Source of the DNA: Nakamurella endophytica
Lineage (GTDB): Bacteria > Actinomycetota > Actinomycetes > Mycobacteriales > Nakamurellaceae
NCBI RefSeq assembly: GCF_014646215.1
Contig: NZ_BMNA01000003.1
Span: 648,751 to 712,750, forward strand
Reading direction: 5' to 3'
DNA length: 64,000 bases
The notes under the pieces were generated by a model. That model did not search any database. It had not been told where the DNA came from and was given only the letters and a program-made list of their open reading frames with translations. Positions 42,801 to 51,686 of the stretch are shown piece after piece. Both the position numbers and the translations under genes were made by a program. Position 1 is the first letter of the stretch; every line of letters begins with the position of its first letter.

Positions 42801-43085
42801 TCAGAAGGCGGCCACCGCCTCGGCGACGACCGTGCCGTCTCCGCTGTCGCGGATGGCCCAGACCCGGGTGTCCTTGCCGTCGATGCCGTGGTCCTTCTGG
42901 TGGAAGCGCACGGTGTCGGTGTCGACCCGGCCGACGCCGGCGATCTCGAGCGCCTGCCCGTCGAGCCGGACGGTGAGCGTGCACGGCCCGTCGAAGTCGA
43001 CGAGCCCGCTCGGCGGCCGGCCGTTCACGGACGCCACCGTGTAGGGCAGTCCGGAGATCACGTGTCCGTCGTACGTCGATGCCAT
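42801..43085 (-). CDS. small hypothetical protein
   Basis: 94 residues beginning MASTYDGHVISGLPYTVAS. Alternating beta-strand-like pattern (CTLTVRLDGQALEIAGVG, DTDTVRFHQKDHGIDGKD, RVWAIRDSGDGTVVAEAVAAF) suggests a small all-beta fold. The ATG at 43085 has AGGAG 8 bases upstream; the frame is open further but without conserved features. No signal peptide or membrane helix. Function unknown. Confidence 0.65.
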   Translation of the reverse strand: MASTYDGHVISGLPYTVASVNGRPPSGLVDFDGPCTLTVRLDGQALEIAGVGRVDTDTVRFHQKDHGIDGKDTRVWAIRDSGDGTVVAEAVAAF

Positions 43086-43455
43086 CTCAGCTCTCCTGGT
43101 CTCGGATGTCCGCCGACGGAGCCGTGCCGGTCGCGGCGCGCTGTCGCGGCCACGCCGGCAGGCGTCCGGTCGCCGCGGCAATGCGGCCGACCACGGCCGT
43201 GGGCCGGCCGGGTCGCCGCACAGCCTGACGGCTCCCGGCCGTGTCGGCTACCCCCGTGCGGGTGGCCCCGAGAGTGGCGTCCCTGCTGGTGGACACGGTG
43301 TGTGAGGCCGGTGTGACGCCGGGCGCTGGTGGGCCGTGGCCGGCGGCCGCGGGGGCGGTGCCGCCGGCCCGGCGGCGGTCGCCCGGGTGTCGGTCCGTGG
43401 GCGGAACCGGACGATTCGGGGCCCGCGGACGCCCGGGCTTGGGTACGGTCCGCGG
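43086..43455. other. 370-bp intergenic region
   Basis: No coding-like frame. Contains the leftward gene's ribosome binding site at its left edge and, at the right edge, TACGGT (43444-43449) 6 bases before the ATG at 43456, a likely -10 for a leaderless transcript. Nothing else identified. Confidence 0.4.
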
Positions 43456-44115
43456 ATGGTCTCGCCGTCCGGTGCGTCGACGCCGGCCGTCGGCCGTGCC
43501 GGCTCGGTGACCGGTCACGGCCTGCGCCGGCTTGCCGTCGGGCGCCTGCTGCCGTTGTGGCTCGTGGTGGCGGCCGTCGCGTTCATGACCTGGGTCTCCC
43601 CGCGGCTGGACCGGAGCTACCCGCGGGTGGACGTCCCGTTCTTCGGCGCGGTGGCCGCCGTCGCCGTGCTGCTGACCGTCGGGTCGGTGTGGCTGACGCC
43701 GCGGACCGTCGAGCGGGACGCGGTCACGGTGCGGGTCCGGTACCTGCTGGGCCGCGTCCGGACCGTCGACCGGTCGGCGCTGGTGGCCTCGCTGTGGTTG
43801 CCGCAGCTCCGCACAGTCTCGGGAACCCGAGGCGTGCTGGTGCTGCTGGACGCGTCCGGCCGGCGATTGCTGCGGCTGTCCGACGACGCCTTCCCCGCAG
43901 CCGTGCTCGAGGACCTCGCCGCGCTGGCGCCGCGGCGGACCGTCGTGCCGGAGTCCGTGGGACCGATGCGGATCCGGCGGGAGCACCCGCGGGCGTTGCC
44001 GCTGCCGGACGCCCGGCCGGTGCTGCTGCCCCTGGTGACGGTCGTCGTGCTGGGCGCTGCGGCCGTCGGGGTGCTGATGGCCAGTGGCGTGCTGGTCTGG
44101 GGCTCGGCGCGCTGA
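43456..44115 (+). CDS. hypothetical membrane protein (PH-domain-like)
   Basis: 219 residues. Two N-terminal membrane helices (LPLWLVVAAVAFMTWVSPRL near residue 33 and FFGAVAAVAVLLTVGSVWL near 65) flank a short loop, followed by a soluble segment ERDAVTVRVRYLLGRVRTVDRSALV ... RGVLVLLDASGRRLLRLSDDAF that looks like the bacterial PH-like fold after a transmembrane pair, and a final helix (VLLPLVTVVVLGAAAVGVLMASGVL). The ATG is 6 bases after TACGGT, so probably leaderless. No functional family is assigned. The glycosidase downstream is convergent. Confidence 0.65.
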   Translation: MVSPSGASTPAVGRAGSVTGHGLRRLAVGRLLPLWLVVAAVAFMTWVSPRLDRSYPRVDVPFFGAVAAVAVLLTVGSVWLTPRTVERDAVTVRVRYLLGRVRTVDRSALVASLWLPQLRTVSGTRGVLVLLDASGRRLLRLSDDAFPAAVLEDLAALAPRRTVVPESVGPMRIRREHPRALPLPDARPVLLPLVTVVVLGAAAVGVLMASGVLVWGSAR

Positions 44116-44154
44116 GTCCGGGGCGGCCGGCACCAGTCGGCCCGGCTCGCCGGA

Positions 44155-45840
44155 TCAGCCGAGGCGCACGGCGTCGAAGTAGGCCTCCCCGGAGTTGTAG
44201 GCCGACTTGAGGTGGATCTGGAACGCCGTGGCGGTCGCCGGTGCCGTGCCGGTCGCCGCCACGGTCTGCCAGCCGGCGACGGTGTTCCGCGCGTTGACCG
44301 ACTCGGTACTGCCCAGGTACGTGCCGCCGTCGAACCAGGCGATGGCGATCCGGCTGAACCCGGTGGGCGCCACCAGCCGGACGGACGCCGACGCGGTGAC
44401 GGTCCGCTTGCCGGACAGCAGCAGGAAGCTCTGGTACACCGCCGGCACGGCCGAGCTGCTGCCGCCGGTCAGGTCCAGCACCGCGGACGCCGAGCCGTCG
44501 ACCCCGCCGCCGGCGTCGACGCCGATGCTGCCGGCGGCCGACGCGTCGAAGGTGCGCCAGGACCCGAGCAGGCCCGACGAGGACGCCGCCGCGTCCTCGT
44601 TCTCGAAGTCCCCGTCGTAGGAGATCCGGGACGCGGCGAGCTCGCCCGGTCCGTAGCCGAGGGTGCCGGCGCCGGCGAACATGTCGCGCACCACCGCCGC
44701 AGCGGGCTTCCAGCTCCCGTCCAGTCGGCGCAACCCGTACGAGACCTGCGTCGGCGTACGGAACGCCGAGGGGGTGCGGTCGGGGACGTAGTCCGACAGG
44801 ATCCACGGCGCGAAGGTCGGGATGCCCTGGTCGGCCACCAGCTGGGCGACCGTCTGGTAGTAGGACAGCTGGGCCTGCTCGGCCCCGGTGGTGCCGCCGA
44901 CGGTAGGGGTGCCCGCCTCGCCGACGACCACCGGCCGTCCGCGGGCGACGCCGGTGGCCGTCTGCAGCAGCCGGGGCAGGTTCTCGACAGCGCCGTAGAG
45001 GTGGACGTCGACGACGTCCAGCGAGCTGTCCGGGATCGCGGCCGTGACCGCCTGCAGTGCGGCGGCCGTGTACTCCGACACCGACCGCGGGACACCGGGC
45101 AGCAGGGCGCCGAGCTCGGGCAGCAACGCCTTCGCCCAGGCCAGAGCCGTATCGGTGGTGGGCATCTCGTTCTGCAGCTCGACCAGCGCGATGCGGCCGT
45201 CGGCGCGGTACGGATGCAGCAGCTGCTGCGCCCAGGCCCGCGACCGGGTGATGTCCGAGTACGCCGACCACAGGTCGAACAGGGTCAGTTGCACGTAGAG
45301 CCCGTGGGCGGCGGCGGTGTCGACCATGTCCGCCAGCGCTGCGGCGCCGGCCGCGCCGACCGTCGGCCAGCCGACGGCGCCGGGCTGCACGATGACCCGC
45401 ACGGCGTTGGCGCCCAGCGACGCGATGTCGGCGAAATCGGTGTCGGTCCGGGCATGCGAGTAGTTGGTCCACATGCCCGTCCACGGGTCGTCCGCCGGGT
45501 AGTAGTTCAGCAGCCGCAGGGCGCCCGGGGCCGGGCGCGGTGAGGCGGGTGTCAGCCCGCCGGCTGGGTCCGCGGTGGCCCCGGTGGTCGTTCCTCCGGA
45601 CGTTGCCGCGGTGGCGCCGGCGGCCCCCGCGGTCGGGCCGGCGCCGCCGGCGGCCGGCGGGACGGGCCGGTGCCGGACCCGCTCGGGCACCCCGGGGTGC
45701 GACTGAGCGGTCGAGGGGTCCTTGCCCCTTTCCTCGGCGGCGGCCTGGGCGGTGCCCGTCCCCGCGAGGAACAGCCCGGCGGCGCAGGCCGCGACGGCCG
45801 TCGCGGTGACGGTCCGGCGGACGACACGGGAGAGGGTCAC
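44155..45840 (-). CDS. secreted GH5-like glycosidase with C-terminal carbohydrate-binding-like domain
   Basis: 561 residues. Signal peptide ending ...AGTGTAQAAAEERG (cut near residue 30). After a Pro/Gly/Thr-rich linker comes a (beta/alpha)8-type domain: LLNYYPADDPWTGMWTNYSH, LGANAVRVIVQPGAVGWPTV, acid/base Glu225 in RIALVELQNEMPTTD and nucleophile Glu308 in RPVVVGEAGTPTVGG, the GH5/GH-A pattern. The C-terminal 160 residues form a beta-sandwich (YDGDFENEDAAASSSG ... YFDAVRLG) like CBM4/16-type binding modules. GTG start at 45840 with GAGGA 5 bases upstream. Probably acts on cell-surface or environmental polysaccharide; exact bond unknown. Divergent from the membrane jelly-roll gene at 46463. 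Confidence 0.82.
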   Translation of the reverse strand: MTLSRVVRRTVTATAVAACAAGLFLAGTGTAQAAAEERGKDPSTAQSHPGVPERVRHRPVPPAAGGAGPTAGAAGATAATSGGTTTGATADPAGGLTPASPRPAPGALRLLNYYPADDPWTGMWTNYSHARTDTDFADIASLGANAVRVIVQPGAVGWPTVGAAGAAALADMVDTAAAHGLYVQLTLFDLWSAYSDITRSRAWAQQLLHPYRADGRIALVELQNEMPTTDTALAWAKALLPELGALLPGVPRSVSEYTAAALQAVTAAIPDSSLDVVDVHLYGAVENLPRLLQTATGVARGRPVVVGEAGTPTVGGTTGAEQAQLSYYQTVAQLVADQGIPTFAPWILSDYVPDRTPSAFRTPTQVSYGLRRLDGSWKPAAAVVRDMFAGAGTLGYGPGELAASRISYDGDFENEDAAASSSGLLGSWRTFDASAAGSIGVDAGGGVDGSASAVLDLTGGSSSAVPAVYQSFLLLSGKRTVTASASVRLVAPTGFSRIAIAWFDGGTYLGSTESVNARNTVAGWQTVAATGTAPATATAFQIHLKSAYNSGEAYFDAVRLG

Positions 45841-46462
45841 GGGGTCCTCGCTGGGTGGTCGGGTTCGACGTCGCCTCGTCGGGACACCTGGACGTCCGGG
45901 GCTGCACCGGCGGCGGCACGCCGCCCGGCTGCCGGTCCGGTCCGGCGGCTCCGGAGGCGCCGGCAGAATCCGGGCCGCCGGTCGAGTGTGGCACGCGTCC
46001 GGGCGCGCGGGGACGGACGCGACCCTCGGCCTTGTCACGCTGCGTGAGCCGCGTTCGGGCGGTCGACCGGGCCCTGCGGCATCCCGGGGAACGGGCGTGC
46101 GGTGTGTCACCCGGGCGGTGTGCGGGGTGCTGACCGGCTGCAGCAGGCGGCATGGTGATGCGGCGAACAGGTGAAAGCCCGTCCCGCAGGAGCGGATCGT
46201 CGGGGAGCCGCGGACGGCGCCGCCGTGCGGTGGTGTCGCGGGTCCTCCGGCCCGTCGTCGGCCGCACCGCGAGTTCGTCCGTGCTGGTGAAGGGCTGTCC
46301 GACGGCTGGTGCCGGACGTGCGGACTCCGGGCGGAACGCGGTGCGCGAAGAACTGCCCGGCGAACTATGGTCACGGAGGGTAGACGTCCGCTACAGTTCG
46401 TACATCGCCGTCGCGAGGAGTGTGCGGCGGCAGAGGAGTGACAATCGTCGAAAGGGGCGGCC
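45841..46462. other. 622-bp divergent regulatory region of the surface-glycan genes
   Basis: Separates the leftward glycosidase from the rightward three-gene unit. AT-richer pockets lie near 46365-46405 (CTATGGTCACGG, TACAGTTCGTACATC), suitable for rightward promoters. I found no CebR-type palindrome, no riboswitch motif that I could defend, and no frame with coding character. AAAGGGG at 46451-46457 serves the next gene. Confidence 0.4.
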
Positions 46463-47845
46463 GTGTCGTTGGACACCGCGCCGGACACCACCCGGGTCCC
46501 GTCGCCGCCGGAGCCGGCTGCGGCTCCGGATGCGCAGCCGTCCCCGCCGCGGCGCCGCAGATCGGTGGACACGGAGAGTCAGGCCCGTCGGGTGCTCGGC
46601 GTCCGCGCCCGGGTCGCCCTGCTGGTCGTGCTGGCCGGCCTCGTCGGCGTCCTCCTGGTCCGGCCCGGCGGATCGCCCGCCGGCGGCGACTGGGCGGCCA
46701 CGGCCACCTCGGTCAACGCCGGGCTGACCGGTCAGAGCACGGTCACCCAGTCCACGGCCGGCTACCTCCCGGGCACCGGGATCGTCGTGGTGAGCACGCT
46801 GCACGACGTCACCCAAAGCCAGTTGACGGGGATCCTGCAGCAGGCCCTCGCGCCGGTGGCGTCCGCCCTGTCCGGCCTTCCCGGCGGCGAGGCGGTGTCC
46901 TGGCAGGCCAGCGTCGTGACGGCCGGCACCACTGCGCAGTGGCTCGTCCGGGTGCCCGGCGACGCCGCCGCGACGCCCGCGTCGTGGACCGTCGCCCCGA
47001 TGGCCGCCGGCAGCTCCGCCGGTACCGCCGCCGGCACCACAGTCGGCACAGGAGCCGGCACCGGAGCCGGGACCACAGCGTCCGCCGGCACCGCGGCGCC
47101 GTCCGCCGGATCGGCGGCGGCCGCTGCGCCGCCGTCGGACCCGGCCGCCACCGGCGCACCCGCGGCGGCCGCCGCCACGGCGACGTCCGCCGCCACGGGG
47201 ACGCCCGCCGCCGACACCGCAGTCGATGGCCCGACTTCCGCTCCGACCTCCGCCTCCGCCTCCGCCTCCGGCTCCGCTTCCGCCGCATCGGCGTCCGGCT
47301 CGGCCCCCGCAGCCGCTGACCCGGTGCTGGCCGCCACCAAGGACCCCTTCGTCCGGGACTCCGGCGCGTGGGAGCCGTTGACCGGCAGCTGGGAGCAGTC
47401 GGGCGGCACCTACCGGCAGACCGACGACTCGGGCTACGACTTCATCACGCAGCACTCCGGCGCCGCACCGGCCGCCTACACGGTGTCCGTCCGGCTGCGG
47501 GGCACCTCCGGCACCATGAACGCCGGCCTGATGCTGGCGCAGCCGGCGGCCGGGTCCCGGCAGGGCGCCGTCATCGTCGACCTGGCCGGCCAGGACTACG
47601 TCCGCTGGGGCCGCTACGACGCCACGTCGGGCACCTACAAGTTCCTGGGCGGGGCCGCGCTGGCCGGTCAGCAGGACGTCAAGAAGTGGCACACGGTGTC
47701 CGTGGCGGTCGCCGCATCCGGCTGCACGGTGTCCTGGGACGGCAAGCGCGTCGGGCAGTTCACCTGCACCGGCGGCGGCCACCTCGGCCTGGTCAGCTCG
47801 CGGTCGGCGGTCGAGTTCGACGACTGGACGGTGACCCCCGCATGA
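46463..47845 (+). CDS. membrane-anchored protein with C-terminal jelly-roll (LamG/DUF1080-like) domain
   Basis: 460 residues. A cytoplasmic basic N-terminus (PPRRRRSVDTESQARRVLGVR), a single membrane helix ARVALLVVLAGLVGVLLV (residues 50-67), a small alpha/beta domain (GYLPGTGIVVVSTLHDVTQ ... TAQWLVRVPG), an Ala/Ser/Thr/Gly linker of about 110 residues, and a C-terminal domain FVRDSGAWEPLTGSWEQSGGTYRQTDD ... (in blocks) YTVSVRLRGTSGTMNAGLML ... VEFDDWTVTPA, a concanavalin-like sandwich that commonly binds glycans. The Cys pair in CTVSWDGKRVGQFTC may form a disulphide. GTG start; ATGA overlap with the next gene. First of three coupled genes. Confidence 0.72.
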   Translation: MSLDTAPDTTRVPSPPEPAAAPDAQPSPPRRRRSVDTESQARRVLGVRARVALLVVLAGLVGVLLVRPGGSPAGGDWAATATSVNAGLTGQSTVTQSTAGYLPGTGIVVVSTLHDVTQSQLTGILQQALAPVASALSGLPGGEAVSWQASVVTAGTTAQWLVRVPGDAAATPASWTVAPMAAGSSAGTAAGTTVGTGAGTGAGTTASAGTAAPSAGSAAAAAPPSDPAATGAPAAAAATATSAATGTPAADTAVDGPTSAPTSASASASGSASAASASGSAPAAADPVLAATKDPFVRDSGAWEPLTGSWEQSGGTYRQTDDSGYDFITQHSGAAPAAYTVSVRLRGTSGTMNAGLMLAQPAAGSRQGAVIVDLAGQDYVRWGRYDATSGTYKFLGGAALAGQQDVKKWHTVSVAVAASGCTVSWDGKRVGQFTCTGGGHLGLVSSRSAVEFDDWTVTPA

Positions 47846-50364
47846 CGGCCGTCCTGGACCGTCCGGCCACGCCGGCTCCTGACGCCGCGGCCACGCCCGC
47901 CCCGCGCCGGGCGGGTGCCCGCGACGGCTTCCTGGACACCGTCCGGGCCATCGCCCTGATCCGCGTCGTCATCTGGCACACCCTCGCCGTGGCGGTGGTG
48001 AGCTGGCTGGTGGCGGCCATGCCGGCGATGTTCTTCGTGGCCGGCAGCCTGCTCGCCCGCAGCCTCGACCGGCGCCCGTGGCGGGAGCTGCTGCGCGGCC
48101 GGCTCCGGCGGCTGCTGCTGCCGTTCTGGGTCTTCGGTGCCGTGGTGCTCAGCGTGCTGGTGCTGGTGCAGCGGCTGGACCCGTCGCCGGAGACCGCGCT
48201 GCACCCGCTGTCCCTGGTGGCCTGGGTCTTCCCGCTGGTCGACCCGCACGGCTCGGCCTGGGAGGCCGGCTGGGCGTCGGCGCCGCTGTGGTACCTGCGC
48301 TGCTACCTGTGGCTGTTGCTGCTGTCGCCGCTGCTGCGGCGCGCGCACCGCAGGTGGGGACTGCGGGTCCTGCTCGTCCCCCTGGCGGCCGTCTTCGTCG
48401 TCGACTTCCTCATCCGCAATCCCGGGATGGCGCCGCCGGGCTTCGCGGTGGCCAAGTACTACCTCGGCGACCTCGCCACGTTCAGCTTCTTCTGGGTGCT
48501 CGGCTTCAGCCACAGCGACGGCGCGCTGCGCACGGTCGACCGGCTCGGGCGGCTGGAGTGGGCCGCGATCGGCGGGGCGGCGGCGGTCGTCTGGGTGCAG
48601 GTGGTGCACCCGGCGACGCTCGTGGTGAACGACTCGTACCCCCTGCTGCTGTTCGTGGGCGTCGGCTGGCTGGGGCTGTTCCTGGCCGGGGAGCGGTGGA
48701 TAGGGCGGGCGACGTCGCACCGGTTCTTCGCACCCGTCGTCGCCTGGTTGGGCCGTCGCTCGATCACCGTCTACCTCTGGCACCCCATCGCGATCGTCGG
48801 CGCCTACTGGTTGCGGGCCGAGTTCGCGCCCGGCATCCCGAGGGTCGCTGTGCTGCTGGTGGTGTTCCCGCTCGTCGTGGTGCTGTCGGTGCTGTTCGGA
48901 CGGGTGGAGGACCACGCCGCCGGGCGGCCCGCGCAGTGGTGGCCGGGCCGCGACGACCCGGCCGTGCTGCGCCGGTGGGGGCAGCGCTGGGGGCGGTGGG
49001 TGCCGCGTCGGGTCTCGTCGGTGCGGTCCATGGTGCTCGGCGCGGTCGTCGCGCTACTGGTGGTGGACGTCGTGGTGCCGGCGCCCGCCGCGGCCGGGAC
49101 GTCGGCGTCCTCGGCGTCCTCGGCGTCCTCGGCGGGCGCGGCCGGCGCGGCCGACGCCGGCGACTCGCTGGCCCTCCCGCCGGCGCCGTCGGCCAAGCCG
49201 GACCAGGTCGACTTCGCCGGCGACGGCACCGCGACCTCGGGCACCGACGCAGGAGCCGCTGCCCAGCCGGCCGGTGGGGCGGGTGCAGCGGCGCCGGTCG
49301 CCGCAGCCTCCGCGGCAGCGCCGTCCGCCGCGGCGCCGTCCGCCGGTCCTGCCTCGACGGGCGACGGTGGCGGCTCGTCCCCGGCCGGCGCCGCGCCGGT
49401 GGCCGGTGGTGCCGCGTCGGCCGCGACCGCCAAGGTGCAGGCGGCGGTCGACAGCTGGCGGTCCGCGCGCGGTGTCGCGGGCGTGCAGCTCGGCGTGCGG
49501 TTCGCGGACGGCTCCCAGCTCGTCCTGGTGAGCGGCAAGGCCACCGACGGCTCGGCTCTCGACCCGTCAGGGACGTTCCCCGTCACCTCGATCACCAAGA
49601 CCATGACCTCGGCGATCACCCTGCAGCTCGTCCACGAGGGCAGGATCGGCCTCGACGACCCGCTGCCGGCGATCGGCGAGGTGCCGGGGCTGCCCTACGT
49701 CGGCAAGGTGACCGTCCGCCAGCTGCTCAACCACACGGCCGGTGTCCAGCCGTACGACACCACGCCCGGGTACGCCGCCGTGAAGGGGAGTGCGCTGACG
49801 CCGCAGACCGCGCTGCAGCTCGTCCTCCACCAGCCGCTGCAGTGGACGCCCGGCAGCCAGGTCGGCTACTCCAACTCCGGCTACCTCACGCTCGGCCTGC
49901 TGGACGAGCAGCTCTCCGGTACGGGCTACGCGGAACTGTTGCAGCAGCGCGTCTTCGGGCCGGCCGGGATGACCGACAGCCACCTGGACGTGACGCCGAC
50001 CGCGGGCTGGGCGGGCTTCTCGGCCGGCGGCGTCGTCTCGACGGTGCCGGACCTGCTGCGCTGGGGCGACGCGCTCTACCGGCGCGGGACCGTGCTGGAC
50101 AAGGAGTCTCTCGGCCGGATGCTCGACATCGGCAACCGGTTCAACACCGGTCTCGGCGCGTTCCCGGTCTGCCCGTGCTCGACGAGGAACGGGGTCAAGG
50201 TCTACAGCTCGATCGGCCACAACGGCGGCCAGGCGACGCTGCAGTACGCGCCGCAGCAGAACCTGGTCATCGCCGAGAACCTCACCGAGTCGATGTGGAC
50301 CGACCACCTGACCCAGGCGCACGTCGCCGAGCTGCTCAGCGCCGTCGAGAAGGCGGCGTCGTGA
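47842..50364 (+). CDS. fused membrane O-acyltransferase and extracytoplasmic serine hydrolase (beta-lactamase fold)
   Basis: 840 residues with two enzymes in one chain. Residues 25-360 are an acyltransferase-3 (OafA-like) domain with about 10 helices; RDGFLDTVRAIALIRVVIWHTLAV places the catalytic His46, and RRSITVYLWHPIAIVGAYWLR is the late conserved segment. One more helix (about 398-415) leads outward to a 120-residue Ala/Ser/Gly linker. Residues about 530-840 are a class-C beta-lactamase/DD-peptidase-like hydrolase: Ser583 and Lys586 in TSITKTMTSA, Tyr676 in YSNSGYLTLG, and His793-Asn-Gly in SSIGHNGGQATL. An acyl adder and a remover or transferrer on the same polymer is the natural reading; it is inference. 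ATG overlaps the previous stop by 4 bp, and the next gene's GTG overlaps its stop by 4 bp. Confidence 0.82.
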   Translation: MTAVLDRPATPAPDAAATPAPRRAGARDGFLDTVRAIALIRVVIWHTLAVAVVSWLVAAMPAMFFVAGSLLARSLDRRPWRELLRGRLRRLLLPFWVFGAVVLSVLVLVQRLDPSPETALHPLSLVAWVFPLVDPHGSAWEAGWASAPLWYLRCYLWLLLLSPLLRRAHRRWGLRVLLVPLAAVFVVDFLIRNPGMAPPGFAVAKYYLGDLATFSFFWVLGFSHSDGALRTVDRLGRLEWAAIGGAAAVVWVQVVHPATLVVNDSYPLLLFVGVGWLGLFLAGERWIGRATSHRFFAPVVAWLGRRSITVYLWHPIAIVGAYWLRAEFAPGIPRVAVLLVVFPLVVVLSVLFGRVEDHAAGRPAQWWPGRDDPAVLRRWGQRWGRWVPRRVSSVRSMVLGAVVALLVVDVVVPAPAAAGTSASSASSASSAGAAGAADAGDSLALPPAPSAKPDQVDFAGDGTATSGTDAGAAAQPAGGAGAAAPVAAASAAAPSAAAPSAGPASTGDGGGSSPAGAAPVAGGAASAATAKVQAAVDSWRSARGVAGVQLGVRFADGSQLVLVSGKATDGSALDPSGTFPVTSITKTMTSAITLQLVHEGRIGLDDPLPAIGEVPGLPYVGKVTVRQLLNHTAGVQPYDTTPGYAAVKGSALTPQTALQLVLHQPLQWTPGSQVGYSNSGYLTLGLLDEQLSGTGYAELLQQRVFGPAGMTDSHLDVTPTAGWAGFSAGGVVSTVPDLLRWGDALYRRGTVLDKESLGRMLDIGNRFNTGLGAFPVCPCSTRNGVKVYSSIGHNGGQATLQYAPQQNLVIAENLTESMWTDHLTQAHVAELLSAVEKAAS

Positions 50365-51638
50365 GCAGCCCGGCGGCGGCGGACGAGCGCGTGGGCCCGG
50401 ACAGCCTCTCCGTGCTCGACCGGGCGTGGGAGCTGGTGCGCTCGCTCGAGGAGTCGCGCAACCGGGTCGTCGAGGAGCTGGTCGACTCCAACGACCGGAT
50501 CGCCGACCTGCGGGCGCTCATCGAGGTGCCGGTCGGCTCGCTGGACGAGGACTCGGCGCTGCAGACCATCCTCGACGTCGCCGTGGAGCTCACCCGGTCG
50601 GACTGCGCCGTGCTGCTGCACGACGGTGCCGTCACCTCGGTCGGGGACGCGGCGGCCGTCGGCACGCTCACCCGTCGGATGGCCGGCCTGCCGGCCGGTC
50701 TCGTGGCCGAGCCGCGATCCGTACCGATCTTCGGCGGTACCGCGGTGGTCGGCGCCTGCGGCCCGGTGACCGGTGCGGTGCTGGGCGTGGCGCGGCTGGG
50801 CGGGCCCGAGTACTCGACCGGCGACCTGCAGCTGATCGAGGCCGTGGTGGCGGCCGCGGAGAAGATGGTCACCCTGACCCGGCTGCACCGCGCAGGGGTG
50901 CAGCGGGCCGCGATCGAGCGGGAGCACCAGCTGGCCTGCACGCTGGCCCAGGCCGTGCTGCCGACCAGCCCGCCGGACGTGCCGGGGCTGCGGATCTTCA
51001 CCCACACCAGCCCGGCCCGGCAGGCCGGCGGGGACTTCATCGCGTTCGAGAACGTGGGTGGCGCACTGTGGTTCGCGGTCGGTGACGTGGCCGGCAAGGG
51101 CCTGCCGGCCGCGGTGGTGATGACCAGGGCGATCAGCGCGGTGCGTGTCGCCTTCCACACCCACGCGGACGACGACCCGGCGGGCGCGCTCGCCGCCGTC
51201 GGCCGGGAGCTCTACGACTTCCTCAGCGACATCGGGCTGTTCGTCACCATGACCATCGGCGTGCACCGGCCGGGCCGGCCGGCGGCGCTGCTGTGCAACG
51301 CCGGGCACTCGCCGGTGCTGTCCTGGGCGGGTGACCGGTGCAGCACCGTGCCCGCGACCATGCCGCCGCTCGGGGTGGTCCCGGACAGCCGCGGCCGCAC
51401 CCAGGCGGTGCCGCTGGGGCGGGAGGACCTGCTGCTCATCGGATCCGACGGGCTCGTCGACCAGCAGGGGCCGACCGGCGCGCAGTTCGGGTACGACACG
51501 CTGGAGCAGGTCTTCGCCGAGTCCGCGGCCCTGCCGGTGGACGTGCTCGGTCCGGCGCTGCTGGCCGCGGTGGACCAGCACGCCGACGGCACGGCGGCCT
51601 CCGACGACTGCACGCTGGTCCTGCTGCGCGGCGTCTGA
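50361..51638 (+). CDS. SpoIIE-type PP2C protein phosphatase with N-terminal coiled coil and GAF-like domain
   Basis: 425 residues. An N-terminal coiled-coil region (RAWELVRSLEESRNRVVEELVDSNDRIADL in blocks) leads to a GAF-like segment (LQTILDVAVELTRSDCAVLLHDG ... YSTGDLQLIEAVVAAAEKMV). The phosphatase domain has PARQAGGDFIAFENV (Asp225), AVGDVAGKGLPAAVVM (Asp242), LLCNAGHSPVLSW and LLIGSDGLVDQQG, ending in ASDDCTLVLLRGV: the metal-binding Asp set is intact. It would dephosphorylate an anti-sigma-factor antagonist or similar protein in response to a signal. GTG start overlaps the acyltransferase-hydrolase stop (GTGA). An RsbW-like kinase sits 4 kb downstream on the other strand. Confidence 0.9.
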   Translation: MSSPAAADERVGPDSLSVLDRAWELVRSLEESRNRVVEELVDSNDRIADLRALIEVPVGSLDEDSALQTILDVAVELTRSDCAVLLHDGAVTSVGDAAAVGTLTRRMAGLPAGLVAEPRSVPIFGGTAVVGACGPVTGAVLGVARLGGPEYSTGDLQLIEAVVAAAEKMVTLTRLHRAGVQRAAIEREHQLACTLAQAVLPTSPPDVPGLRIFTHTSPARQAGGDFIAFENVGGALWFAVGDVAGKGLPAAVVMTRAISAVRVAFHTHADDDPAGALAAVGRELYDFLSDIGLFVTMTIGVHRPGRPAALLCNAGHSPVLSWAGDRCSTVPATMPPLGVVPDSRGRTQAVPLGREDLLLIGSDGLVDQQGPTGAQFGYDTLEQVFAESAALPVDVLGPALLAAVDQHADGTAASDDCTLVLLRGV

Positions 51639-51666
51639 CGCCGGACCGGGCGCCGCGACCGGCGTC
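51637..51666. terminator. hairpin between convergent phosphatase and thioredoxin genes
   Basis: GACGCCGG / CCGGCGTC, perfect 8-bp arms with a 14-base loop; the first two bases of the stem are the last two of the phosphatase stop codon. Placed in the 48-bp gap between convergent genes, so probably serves both. Confidence 0.5.
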
Positions 51667-51686
51667 CCGGCCGCGAGCCCGGCGGG

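Noticed and set aside
45841-46462. Cyclic-dinucleotide riboswitch in the glycan-gene spacer (GGTGAAAGCCC near 46168)
   Set aside because: Only a short resemblance; the paired elements of known classes could not be aligned.
48078-51638. An 1186-codon frame starting inside the acyltransferase and ending with the phosphatase
   Set aside because: Only its last 425 codons have protein-like sequence; the real start is the GTG at 50361 overlapping the previous stop.
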